DNA of 64,000 bases. Source: Duganella sp. Root336D2. GTDB lineage: Bacteria; Pseudomonadota; Gammaproteobacteria; Burkholderiales; Burkholderiaceae_D. The stretch covers positions 1 to 64,000 of the forward strand of contig NZ_LMDB01000005.1 of assembly GCF_001425005.1 (NCBI RefSeq), written 5' to 3'. Positions 44,717-51,816 of the stretch are shown here, in pieces (within the stretch, counting starts at the first letter, position 1; every line of letters starts with the position of its first letter). The position numbers and the translations under genes were made by a program. The notes beneath the pieces were generated by a model that had not been told where the DNA came from, searched no databases, and saw only the letters and a list, made by a program, of their open reading frames with translations.

Positions 44717-44839
44717 ATGCTGCCAATACTTGCCGCAATCGGTCGCGCCGTCCTGCCTGAAGTTATCAATACCGCTGCCAAGGTCCTGGGCGGCGGCTCG
44801 GAGCAGAAGCCGTCAAACCCGGCGGAGGACATCATCTAA
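44717..44839 (+). CDS. Small HrpL-regulated peptide, 40 residues
   Basis: Encodes MLPILAAIGRAVLPEVINTA then AKVLGGGSEQKPSNPAEDII. AAAGGAG lies six bases before the ATG, an hrp box precedes it and a perfect stem-loop follows, so it looks like a complete monocistronic unit. It has an amphipathic, membrane-active-looking N-terminal half and a hydrophilic Cys-free tail. It could be a pilus or needle-like subunit, a translocon peptide or an effector; no family is recognised. Confidence 0.65.
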   Translation: MLPILAAIGRAVLPEVINTAAKVLGGGSEQKPSNPAEDII

Positions 44840-44844
44840 GTGAA

Positions 44845-44873
44845 GCGCTTGCGGCCCCCAAGGCCGCAAGCGC
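44845..44873. terminator. 12-bp perfect stem-loop after the 40-residue gene
   Basis: Arms GCGCTTGCGGCC and GGCCGCAAGCGC flank the loop CCCAA, between the stop codons of two converging genes. No T run follows on either strand, so it may act as a transcript-stabilising 3' hairpin or a weak bidirectional terminator. Confidence 0.55.
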
Positions 44874-44887
44874 AAGCCGGAGCCTGT

Positions 44888-45274
44888 TCAACCGCTGGTG
44901 ATATCCGCTCCGGATTCTTCCCGTCCCTTATCCTTGATCTTCTCCAGCGTGGCGACGCTCACCCCCAGCATGCCCGCCAGCTTCTTCATTTCTTCCGCCG
45001 AGATGGTGCCGTCCTGCAGCTTCTTCAGCAGCTTTTGCAGATCGTCCTCGTCCTCGTCCTCGCCACCGCCACCGCCGCTTTTTTCCGCCTGGTTGGCCTT
45101 GAGGCGCGACTCCAGTTCGTGACTGATCGCGTCGCGGGCAGCGGAACTCAGGTTGTCCTTTCCCAGCATGTTGATCAAGTCTTCATTGGACTTGAATTTC
45201 AGGCTGTCCTTGAAAAGGTCGCTGGCCTGGGAGGAAAAATTGAAGCCGCCGACCGGTGAAAATTGAATGCCCAT
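44888..45274 (-). CDS. Harpin-like acidic Gly-rich protein
   Basis: A 128-residue, Cys- and Trp-free, hydrophilic protein. The N-terminus is MGIQFSPVGGFNFSSQASDL. The centre has a run of five Gly followed by an acidic stretch (GGGGGEDEDEDD), then LQKLLKKLQDGTISAEEMKK. These are features of harpins such as Hpa1: small, Gly-rich, acidic, Cys-free and secreted by the Hrp system. ATG 45274 has AAAGGAG upstream, and a minus-strand hrp box with one mismatch lies 58 bases further up. The match is by composition, not by alignment. Confidence 0.6.
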   Translation of the reverse strand: MGIQFSPVGGFNFSSQASDLFKDSLKFKSNEDLINMLGKDNLSSAARDAISHELESRLKANQAEKSGGGGGEDEDEDDLQKLLKKLQDGTISAEEMKKLAGMLGVSVATLEKIKDKGREESGADITSG

Positions 45275-45332
45275 ATCTGCTCCTTTGATGGTTGAGGTTT
45301 TCCTGCGCATGTTCCATTACATAACGCACCGA

Positions 45333-45361
45333 TAGGTAGCGGCTTTACGGCATACGGTTCC
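45333..45361 (-). promoter_or_regulatory. hrp box of the harpin-like gene (one mismatch)
   Basis: On the minus strand GGAACC-N16-CTACCTA; the second block differs from CCACNNA at one base. It is divergently paired with the box at 45398, repeating the arrangement at 44588/44638. Confidence 0.68.
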
Positions 45362-45397
45362 ACGCAAGAGGCAAACCAAAAATCGAATTCGATGCAT

Positions 45398-45426
45398 GGA
45401 ACTGCCGGCGCACCGGCCTCCACATA
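45398..45426 (+). promoter_or_regulatory. hrp box of the small-protein operon
   Basis: GGAACT-N16-CCACATA, with one change in the last base of the first block. It lies 61 bases before ATG 45488. It would drive the run of small genes and possibly the repeat protein and methyltransferases downstream, which are codirectional with short gaps. Confidence 0.75.
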
Positions 45427-45487
45427 TCGCTACCGTCGCAACGCAATGCGTAAGGCGGCAACTTCAACCACAACCAAGGAGGTAACC

Positions 45488-45643
45488 ATGTCTGGAATGA
45501 CCGCAATCACTTCGTGGATCGGCGCCGGCGGCGCTATCGCTGATCAGGAAGCTACCGCTGCAGCAAAAGAAGCAGTGAATGCCAACGCCGCGAAACTGAA
45601 GCTGGCGAAGGCTGGCCAGGACAACGCCTTGTCCCTGATCTAA
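45488..45643 (+). CDS. Small Cys-free secreted-type protein, 51 residues
   Basis: Encodes MSGMTAITSWIGAGGAIADQ, ending AKAGQDNALSLI. AAGGAGGTAACC before the ATG is one of the strongest ribosome sites in the window, implying abundant product. It is helical, Ala-rich and lacks Cys, the profile of Hrp pilin and needle subunits, although shorter than most. It is first in an operon with an hrp box and followed by an intergenic hairpin. Candidate pilin or inner-rod protein; no alignment supports this. Confidence 0.6.
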   Translation: MSGMTAITSWIGAGGAIADQEATAAAKEAVNANAAKLKLAKAGQDNALSLI

Positions 45644-45677
45644 GCCCCCTCAAGCCCGCCAGGGAGTGAGGTGAAGG

Positions 45678-45699
45678 GGTGGAACCATCCGGTTCCACC
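45678..45699 (+). other. Intercistronic stem-loop
   Basis: Nine-base arms GGTGGAACC and GGTTCCACC with loop ATCC, between the 51- and 70-residue genes. No T run follows. Such hairpins after a first cistron often stabilise its mRNA or attenuate downstream expression, as with abundant pilin genes. Confidence 0.5.
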
Positions 45700-45727
45700 T
45701 CTGTTGCATCGATCAAAGGAGAACCAT

Positions 45728-45940
45728 ATGAGCAGTTACCAGAACAGCATGTTCGCGCCATCGCAGGCGCGCCCGGGCCAAGCCATGGAAAAGACCAAAT
45801 CCATGCCGCTCGGCCAGGCCGCGCAGATGGGCGCCGCCGAAGCCATGGAGTTCCAGCTGTGGGTTTCGCAGCAGGGTACTTCGCTGGCCAAGCTGAAGGT
45901 CTTTAATGCGATGGCCAAGACGATCAACGACCAGCAATAG
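45728..45940 (+). CDS. Small helical protein, 70 residues, needle-like
   Basis: Encodes MSSYQNSMFAPSQARPGQAM ending FQLWVSQQGTSLAKLKVFNA then MAKTINDQQ. AAAGGAG is six bases upstream. It is Cys-free, with a disordered N-terminus and an amphipathic C-terminal helix. Its size is near that of type III needle and pilin subunits (70-85), whose C-terminal helix is the conserved part. It is a candidate SctF or pilin by context only. Confidence 0.55.
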   Translation: MSSYQNSMFAPSQARPGQAMEKTKSMPLGQAAQMGAAEAMEFQLWVSQQGTSLAKLKVFNAMAKTINDQQ

Positions 45941-45950
45941 GAGCGTCACA

Positions 45951-46106
45951 ATGTCCGACTCAAGAACACGCTCAGCGCGCGCCAACGAAGCGAAGTACGT
46001 CCGCCAGCTGGAGGAAGTCGCTGCCGCAAGGAGCGACGTCAACAACGTGGCAGTGTTCACCAAGTTGATCAAGAAAGCGGAAGAGATTTCGCAGGCGGCA
46101 GTGTAG
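45951..46106 (+). CDS. Small charged helical protein, 51 residues
   Basis: Encodes MSDSRTRSARANEAKYVRQL then EEVAAARSDVNNVAVFTKLI, ending KKAEEISQAAV. TAGGAG lies upstream of the ATG, and the gene is ten bases from the preceding one. Cys-free single-helix type. No family recognised; by context an export component, chaperone or subunit. Confidence 0.55.
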   Translation: MSDSRTRSARANEAKYVRQLEEVAAARSDVNNVAVFTKLIKKAEEISQAAV

Positions 46107-46139
46107 ACGCGCCTTTAATCACTCGACTAAGGAAACAGC

Positions 46140-47780
46140 ATGTCTGCCACGATTACCACTACCACCACGACGATCACCACCACCTTTGACAACGACACGC
46201 CGGGCCTCTTCCGCCCGTCGTTTACCGGGGGCTCGCCGCTTGGCGCGGAATCGAGCGACATCCTGTTTGCACCTTCGCAGCGTCAGCAGGGCTCGTCCGA
46301 TCCGCTGGCCGACGTTCTCGACGAATTGGGCCTGCCACCGTGGCTGAAGAACGCCGCCAGGAACATGCTGCTTGCGGGCGACGGCGGCAGCCAGCTACCG
46401 TCGGAATCCAGCGCAGCCAAGACCATCAACTCCTTCCAAAGGGACAACGGCATCCGCTACCTGTCGCCGGACCAGGTGAAACAGATGGCTGAAACGGGCT
46501 ATTTCACCGACAAGAACGGCAAGACCCGCCTGGTGGATGACGACGTACGACTGGCGGCCCAGAAGATGATGGCCAACGGCGGTGAGCTGTACCGCAAGCT
46601 GGAATCGGCCAAGAACGGCGAGCATGACGGGAAGCTGAGCCAGGAGGACTATCGCTATGCGGTCAAGGATGGCACCATTTCGGCCAACGGCGGTTCCGAC
46701 TATCCGTCGACGATGCGCGGCATTTCGCTGCTGGACTTCATGAACGCGATCATGAACGGCAATATCTCGTCGAACCGCCCGAGCGAATATGGCGCTGCCA
46801 AGACCATCAACGATTTCCAGAAAGAGCATGGCATCAGCCACCTGTCCATCGACCAGCTGCAGCAGATGGCCGAAACGGGCTACTGCAAGGACAAGAACGG
46901 AAAGTTCATCCAGGTGCCGGAGGAAGTGCAGGATGCGGCCCGTGCCATGGCGGCCAATGACTTCGAGCTGTTCAAGAAGCTTGAAAGCGCTACGAACGGC
47001 AAGCATGACGGCTCGCTGAGCATCGGCGACTTCGGCGAAGCGGTCAAGGATGGTTCGATCAGCAAGGGCAGCGGCTTTATGCGTGATGTCGGTTTCGAGC
47101 TGGAGCCTGAGGGCGGCTTCGAAGGACTGCCATCGCGCGCCGATGCGGCCAGGACGATCAAGGACTTCCAGAAAGATAACGACATCCATCTGCTGGACGT
47201 CAACCAGGTCCGGCAGATGGCGGAAACAGGCTACTACACGGATAAATCCGGCAGGAGCCGTCCGGTTCCGGACGATGTGCGACTGGCTGCGCAGCGCATG
47301 GCGGCCAACAACTTCGAGTTGTTCAAACAGCTGGAGTCGGCAACCAACGGTGAACATGACGGCAGATTGAGCCAGGGCGATTACACCGAAGCGGTCAAGG
47401 ACGGCACTATCCAGGGCCGCAGCGGCCACCAGCCGGATTATCGCTACATCAGGAATCCGGATGAAGTCTGGACGGGCAGTGGCGACCGGAATTCGGCCAC
47501 GGCGGCAAGCCGCACCATGCAGGAATTCCAGGCGCAGCACGGTATTCGTTTCCTGAATGTCGACCAGGTGCGCCAGATGGCGACCACCGGCTACTGCACG
47601 GACAAGGATGGCAATACCATCCAGGTGCCGGAAGAAGTGCGGCAGGCGGCGCAGCGCATGGCGGCCGATAACTACGCTCTGTTCAAGGAGCTGGAGTCGG
47701 CCACCAACGGTGAGCATGACGGCCGTTTGAGCATGAAGGACTACCGCAACGCCGACAGGGATCGCTACTTCGCCACCTGA
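46140..47780 (+). CDS. Four-repeat protein, possible type III translocator
   Basis: A 546-residue protein with a Thr-rich start (MSATITTTTTTITTTF) and no signal peptide. Four repeats of about 90 residues cover residues 91-183, 218-308, 336-425 and 456-540. Each reads roughly AAxTIxxFQxxxGI, QVxQMAETGYxxDKxGxxxx, a VPEEVxxAAxxMAANxxELF segment, and KLESATNGxHDGxLSxxDYx. The closing DGxLSxxDY resembles an EF-hand-like loop. Repeats of this general form remind me of HrpF/NopX and HrpK-type translocator proteins. It is 33 bases after the small genes and probably in their operon. Confidence 0.65.
   Translation: MSATITTTTTTITTTFDNDTPGLFRPSFTGGSPLGAESSDILFAPSQRQQGSSDPLADVLDELGLPPWLKNAARNMLLAGDGGSQLPSESSAAKTINSFQRDNGIRYLSPDQVKQMAETGYFTDKNGKTRLVDDDVRLAAQKMMANGGELYRKLESAKNGEHDGKLSQEDYRYAVKDGTISANGGSDYPSTMRGISLLDFMNAIMNGNISSNRPSEYGAAKTINDFQKEHGISHLSIDQLQQMAETGYCKDKNGKFIQVPEEVQDAARAMAANDFELFKKLESATNGKHDGSLSIGDFGEAVKDGSISKGSGFMRDVGFELEPEGGFEGLPSRADAARTIKDFQKDNDIHLLDVNQVRQMAETGYYTDKSGRSRPVPDDVRLAAQRMAANNFELFKQLESATNGEHDGRLSQGDYTEAVKDGTIQGRSGHQPDYRYIRNPDEVWTGSGDRNSATAASRTMQEFQAQHGIRFLNVDQVRQMATTGYCTDKDGNTIQVPEEVRQAAQRMAADNYALFKELESATNGEHDGRLSMKDYRNADRDRYFAT
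46410..47759 (+). repeat. Four tandem coding repeats of about 270-280 bases
   Basis: The units lie at about 46410-46688, 46791-47063, 47145-47414 and 47505-47759, separated by 80-100 base variable linkers. The third and fourth are the most alike (QxGIRFLxVxQVRQMA and ATNGEHDGRLS), suggesting recent duplication of the C-terminal unit. Confidence 0.75.
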
Positions 47781-47808
47781 TCCCTGACCCACCAAAGAGG
47801 AGTTCAAC

Positions 47809-47922
47809 ATGAGCGCGAATGCGAATATGCACCGTGAACGGCCCGCGCGCGAGCGGGAATGCACAACGCTCGACGAGGGCTTCAACTGGCACCGCATCCG
47901 GCGCCTGACCCGCAAAGCCTGA
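47809..47922 (+). CDS. Small basic peptide, 37 residues
   Basis: Encodes MSANANMHRERPARERECTT then LDEGFNWHRIRRLTRKA. AAGAGGAG stands six bases before the ATG, and it fits between the repeat protein (28 bases upstream) and the methyltransferase (18 bases downstream) in the same direction. It is very short and Arg-rich, and no family is known. It could be a leader or a methyltransferase substrate or partner, as speculation. Confidence 0.4.
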   Translation: MSANANMHRERPARERECTTLDEGFNWHRIRRLTRKA

Positions 47923-47940
47923 GTGCCAGGAGACGCCGAT

Positions 47941-48936
47941 ATGGACAAGCTTTGGTGGGAACCTGGGCCGGAGCACTTGAACTTCGCCTGTGTGCTGGGC
48001 GGCATCGAACCCGTGCCGCTAAGCCGGGCCTTCAATTGCCTGGTGCTGGGCTGCGACGGCGGGTCCGCGCAGGCTGCCGCCGCTGGCAGCCATCCGCACG
48101 GGACGTTCCATGCAGCCGATGCGGGAACGGACCTGGACGCTGCTTTGCCGCCGATGGACTTCATCGTCCTGCGCGGCGCTTATAGCTGGCTGGATCGAAA
48201 TCAGCGGCAGCAGGTCGTTGCGCTTCTCAATCGTTGCCTGAAGCCTGGCGGCGTGGCCTACGTCGGCTACAACGCCATGCCAGGCTGCTGCAGCATCCTG
48301 CCTTTGCAGCGCCTGGCGCGTGAGCAGGGCAGGCTGCATGCTGCCATCCAGGTTGAACAGCTGCGGGGCGCCAGTGCGGCATATTTTGCAGACAACGATA
48401 CGCCTGCCATGCGCAGCCGCCTGGACGCCTTCGGTCCGGCATGCCATGAATTCAGCCAGCGCGGCTGGGAGGCCCTGTACCACGCCGACGTGGCACTCAC
48501 CCTGGCGGATGCCAAGCTGGAATACGTGGCCTCGGCCGACCTTTGGTGGAGTGATCCCGGCCGCTACCTGACGCCAGCCCAGCACGCGCTGCTGGAAGCG
48601 CAAACTATCCCGGTATTGCGCGAGACGGTGCGCGACGTCCTGCTGGATACGGCATTCCGGCGCGACGTCTATGTAAGGGGCGCGCGCCGCATGCATCCCA
48701 TGCGCCAGGCGGAATGGCTGGGAAAATGCCGCCTGGCCCTGGCCGCCGCCGAGGGCGAAGGGCGGAAGGAAGCGCTTCTCGCGCCCATGCTGGATGCCTT
48801 GGCCGGCGGGCCCCAGGCCATCGCTGCGCTGGCGCACCTGCCTGCGATGCAGGGCAAGAACGTGCTTGAAGTGGCGCGGCTGGCCGGCTTGCTGCTCGAC
48901 TCCGGCCACGCGGTCATCTGCAACCAAGGAGCGTGA
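47941..48936 (+). CDS. SAM methyltransferase-like protein, divergent active site
   Basis: A 331-residue paralogue of the next gene. Shared blocks are YSWLDRNQRQQVVALLNRCL, KPGGVAYVGYNAMPG, LPLQRLAREQ, GWEALYHADVALTLADAKLE and RRDVYVRGARRM. The glycine-rich SAM loop is LVLGCDGGSAQAA, a weak GxGxG. The acidic loop after strand 2 (SNDFNP in the partner) is AADAGT. It also lacks much of the C-terminal region of the partner. It may therefore be a regulatory or inactive subunit. The start ATG 47941 has AGGAGA upstream. Confidence 0.7.
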   Translation: MDKLWWEPGPEHLNFACVLGGIEPVPLSRAFNCLVLGCDGGSAQAAAAGSHPHGTFHAADAGTDLDAALPPMDFIVLRGAYSWLDRNQRQQVVALLNRCLKPGGVAYVGYNAMPGCCSILPLQRLAREQGRLHAAIQVEQLRGASAAYFADNDTPAMRSRLDAFGPACHEFSQRGWEALYHADVALTLADAKLEYVASADLWWSDPGRYLTPAQHALLEAQTIPVLRETVRDVLLDTAFRRDVYVRGARRMHPMRQAEWLGKCRLALAAAEGEGRKEALLAPMLDALAGGPQAIAALAHLPAMQGKNVLEVARLAGLLLDSGHAVICNQGA

Positions 48937-48938
48937 CA

Positions 48939-50465
48939 ATGGATTGGAACGACGGCTACGTGGCGGACCTGGACTATCCGGCGGCGTTCTTTGCCGAGCA
49001 AAGTCCCAGCCACCTGAGTATTGCCTGCATCCTCAACGGCGTCGAGCCGGTGCCGCCTGACCGGACCTTTACGTATTTCGAGCTGGGCGCGGGCATGGGC
49101 CTGACGTCGAACATCCTGGCGGCCAGCCATCCGCAAGGCCGCTTCTATTCCAATGACTTCAATCCTGCCCATGTGGCAGCCGCGCGCCAACTGGCGGACG
49201 AGGCGCAGCTGGAAAACATGACGGTGCTCGAATCCAGCTTTGCCGAGCTGGCGTCTGGCAAGGTCGACCTGCCGCCGCTTGACTACATCACCATGTACGG
49301 CATTTACAGCTGGATCACGCCCGCCAATCGCCAGTGCGTCGTGGATTTCATCGGCCGCTACCTGAAACCCGGCGGCATCGTCTACGTCAACTACAACGCT
49401 TTGCCGGGCTGGACCCGCAACTTGCCCTTGCAGCGCCTGTTGCTGGAGCACGCGAACTGCAATCCCGTGCCGCGGATCGCGCAACTGGAGCAGGCGCGCG
49501 ACCTGGCGCGTAAGCTGGCGGAGGCCGGCGCCGCCTACTTCGACGGCAGCAAACAATTGGGTTACCGCATGGCTTCCCTGGCGCGGGACAAGGCCGGCTA
49601 CCTGGCGCACGAATACCTGAATAGCGGCTGGGAGCCGCTTTATCATGCCGACGTGGCAGGCGAGCTGGCTGCCGCAGGGCTCGACTTCGTCGGTTCGGCG
49701 GACCTGCCGCTTGCCTTCATGGACGATTATCTGACGGCGCCGCAGCAGGCGCTGCTGGCGGGCATTGCCGATCCCCGCTGGCGCGAAACGATGCGCGACT
49801 ACCTGCTCAATACAAGCTTCCGTGAAGACGTCTACGTGCGCGGCGCCCGCAGAATGGGAGAAGAACGCCGGGCCGGCTGGCTTGCCAGGCTTGGGCTGGT
49901 CCAGACGTCGGTGGCGGAAACCGCCCCAGCGCCCGCTGCCGCGCCCGGGGACGACAGCGTGGCACAGCGCGCGATCGTCGACGCACTGGCAGCCGGGCCC
50001 AAATCCCTGCCGGAGCTGGCCGGCCCGCGATGCGAAAGCCTGCAGGCAACCGCGCGCCTTGCGGCACGCCTGGCCGCCGCCGGCAAGGCAGCGATGTACT
50101 TCCTTGGCAGCGAGACCGTCGATCCGGCGCCGGCCATGCGTCTCAACCGGGCTATCGCGGCCCAGTCGACCTTCGGCGACCATTACCAGGCGCTTGCCGC
50201 GCCGCGCCTGGGCGGCGGACTGCACTCCGGCCTGGCACAGCGCCTGGTCTACCAATGCCTGGCGCAAGCACCTGCCGATGCACAGCCTGACGCACATGAC
50301 GTCAGCCGCCAAGTGGCCTGCCTGCTGCAGGGACACTTCGCAAGCTGCATTCCGGGCAGCCCTGCCGAAGCTGCGTTGCATGAGCTGCGCGAGGGGCTGC
50401 CGCGCACGGTGGCGGCGATCCTGGCCCTGCGGCTCCCTATCTGGCGCACACTGTACATGCTGTAA
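48939..50465 (+). CDS. Class I SAM methyltransferase with regulatory domain
   Basis: A 508-residue enzyme. The N-terminal Rossmann fold has motif I TYFELGAGMGLTSNILAASH, an acidic loop FYSNDFNPAHVAAARQLADE, and post-motif YITMYGIYSWITPANRQCVV and YLKPGGIVYVNYNALPGWTR. The later part matches the methyltransferase-regulatory-domain family, which includes Rickettsia protein lysine methyltransferases acting on the surface protein OmpB. That family link is from memory. It sits two bases after the shorter paralogue, inside the HrpL island, so a secreted or surface protein is a reasonable substrate. Confidence 0.8.
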   Translation: MDWNDGYVADLDYPAAFFAEQSPSHLSIACILNGVEPVPPDRTFTYFELGAGMGLTSNILAASHPQGRFYSNDFNPAHVAAARQLADEAQLENMTVLESSFAELASGKVDLPPLDYITMYGIYSWITPANRQCVVDFIGRYLKPGGIVYVNYNALPGWTRNLPLQRLLLEHANCNPVPRIAQLEQARDLARKLAEAGAAYFDGSKQLGYRMASLARDKAGYLAHEYLNSGWEPLYHADVAGELAAAGLDFVGSADLPLAFMDDYLTAPQQALLAGIADPRWRETMRDYLLNTSFREDVYVRGARRMGEERRAGWLARLGLVQTSVAETAPAPAAAPGDDSVAQRAIVDALAAGPKSLPELAGPRCESLQATARLAARLAAAGKAAMYFLGSETVDPAPAMRLNRAIAAQSTFGDHYQALAAPRLGGGLHSGLAQRLVYQCLAQAPADAQPDAHDVSRQVACLLQGHFASCIPGSPAEAALHELREGLPRTVAAILALRLPIWRTLYML

Positions 50466-50557
50466 CAGGGTAGCCTGCTAGAATATGCCGGCCATGGGCC
50501 AGCGTCGGGCCCGGGGCGGCATCCGGGCCGCGTGCGCGACGACATGGGGCATTCGCA

Positions 50558-50983
50558 GTGCAAGCCGAACATCCAGAAAGCAGGGAATTCGATGGCTCCG
50601 GCCACGCAGCCAATGCGCTGCTGGCGGAGCTTTGCGCATTATGCGGCCAGGATGCCTCCTCTCCGCCCGTCCTGGAGCTGCGCTTCGGGCTGGTCGTGAC
50701 GCGTACCGCGGTGGATTCCGCTGAAGGGGGAGCCTGGCTCACCATCTCGGCGCGGTTGCCGGCGCAGGGCCACGACGGCTACGCGCCGCTAGGCCGGAAC
50801 GCCCGCTTCGACGGACTGGATTGCATGTGGCACGCCGACGAAGGCTGCCATATCGCGGTACGGAGGATTGCGCTGGCCCGCCTTGGCGACGAGCGCAGCG
50901 TGATGGATGCCATACTGGAAACGGCCGACATGGCCCAGGCCTGGCATGCCAGCCTGGCGCTGGACCAGCCTCCGGCCTGCTGA
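50558..50983 (+). CDS. CesT-like type III secretion chaperone
   Basis: A 141-residue acidic protein. The pattern ANALLAELCALCGQDASSPP, LELRFGLVVTRTAVDSAEGG, AWLTISARLPAQGHDG and AILETADMAQAWHASLALD fits class I secretion chaperones (helix-strands-helix, 130-160 residues). The start is GTG 50558 without a strong ribosome site. No hrp box is seen directly upstream, so it may be read through from the methyltransferase genes 92 bases away. Its client is unknown; neighbouring secreted proteins are candidates. Confidence 0.6.
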   Translation: MQAEHPESREFDGSGHAANALLAELCALCGQDASSPPVLELRFGLVVTRTAVDSAEGGAWLTISARLPAQGHDGYAPLGRNARFDGLDCMWHADEGCHIAVRRIALARLGDERSVMDAILETADMAQAWHASLALDQPPAC

Positions 50984-50987
50984 ACCT

Positions 50988-51605
50988 TCATTCGCGTCCG
51001 CACTGGCGGCGCGCCGCAGCGCGTACCCGGGCCACACGCGATCTTACGGTACCGATCGGGATATCCAGCTCCCTGGCCGCTTCTTCGTAGCTCTTTTCCC
51101 CATCCAGCACCGCCTCGAAAGTATTGCGGATGGCCTGCGGCAGTTCCCCCAGCAGGTTCTCCACCAGTCCCGCCATCTGGCGCAGCTCGCACAGCAGGGC
51201 CGGATCGGCATGCGTGTCGACGATCTGTTCCAGGAAGCCGTCGTCGGTTTCCTCGTAACGGTCGGCGCAGTTGCGGCGTACCTGGTTGCGCGCAAGGTTC
51301 AAGGCAATGCCGAACAGCCAGGTGGAAGGCTTGGACAAGCCGGAGAACTGGTCGGCGCAGCGCAAAGCTTCGACGAAGGTGTTCTGCACCACGTCCTCCG
51401 CATCGCCCGGATTGCCCAGGTAGCGCTGCACAAAGCGCAGCAAGTGGGTGCGGTGCTTCTGGTACAGATGCACCAGGTCGATGCCGCCGGGCGCCTTGGC
51501 CGGCGCCGGAGGCAGGTTGAAGACATTGGCACTGGCAAGGACCGGCACCGGTACGGCGTAGCCGGTGCTATGGATATCGGTGGCTGCAAGCATGGTTTGG
51601 TACAT
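50988..51605 (-). CDS. hrpL: HrpL-like ECF sigma factor
   Basis: A 205-residue extracytoplasmic-function sigma factor. Region 2 (residues about 44-111) is DLVHLYQKHRTHLLRFVQRY then LGNPGDAEDVVQNTFVEALR and TWLFGIALNLARNQVRR. Region 4 (about 147-198) is LGELPQAIRNTFEAVLDGEK, then SYEEAARELDIPIGTVRSRV. The size matches HrpL (about 185-205). Seven hrp boxes in the same island, and no other sigma factor near them, strongly suggest it recognises them. ATG 51605 is chosen with GGGGGAA upstream. No hrp box precedes it; sigma-54 control as in Pseudomonas could not be confirmed. Confidence 0.82.
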   Translation of the reverse strand: MYQTMLAATDIHSTGYAVPVPVLASANVFNLPPAPAKAPGGIDLVHLYQKHRTHLLRFVQRYLGNPGDAEDVVQNTFVEALRCADQFSGLSKPSTWLFGIALNLARNQVRRNCADRYEETDDGFLEQIVDTHADPALLCELRQMAGLVENLLGELPQAIRNTFEAVLDGEKSYEEAARELDIPIGTVRSRVARVRAAARRQCGRE

Positions 51606-51781
51606 GAGTTCCCCCACTGGGCAGGATGGTATCGTCGGGCAGGGCGCCTTGTGCAGTGGGCGCCCCGGCTTGTGTAAGGTGAAAGATAGCAGCCGGTTTG
51701 CAGTCTGTAGCGCTTCCGTGAACATTGATGAGACTTTGAAAAAAGTTGAGGAAAGGCGTCTGGATTTACCGTCGTTTGTGC

Positions 51782-51810
51782 GGAACCGCGCCGGCCGGCG
51801 CTGCCACTGA
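51782..51810 (+). promoter_or_regulatory. hrp box of the sctW operon
   Basis: GGAACC-N16-CCACTGA, an exact consensus match. The second block ends only six bases before the ATG at 51817. A transcript starting at the usual distance from the -10 block would begin at or next to the start codon, implying a leaderless or nearly leaderless mRNA. Confidence 0.83.
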
Positions 51811-51816
51811 TGCCGC

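Noticed and set aside
45681..45710. A GGAACC inside the intercistronic hairpin as a further hrp box
   Set aside because: No CCACNNA follows at 15-16 bases; the GGAACC is part of the stem-loop.
47767..47795. CCACCAA before the 37-residue gene as the second half of an hrp box
   Set aside because: The bases 22 positions upstream bear no resemblance to GGAACC.
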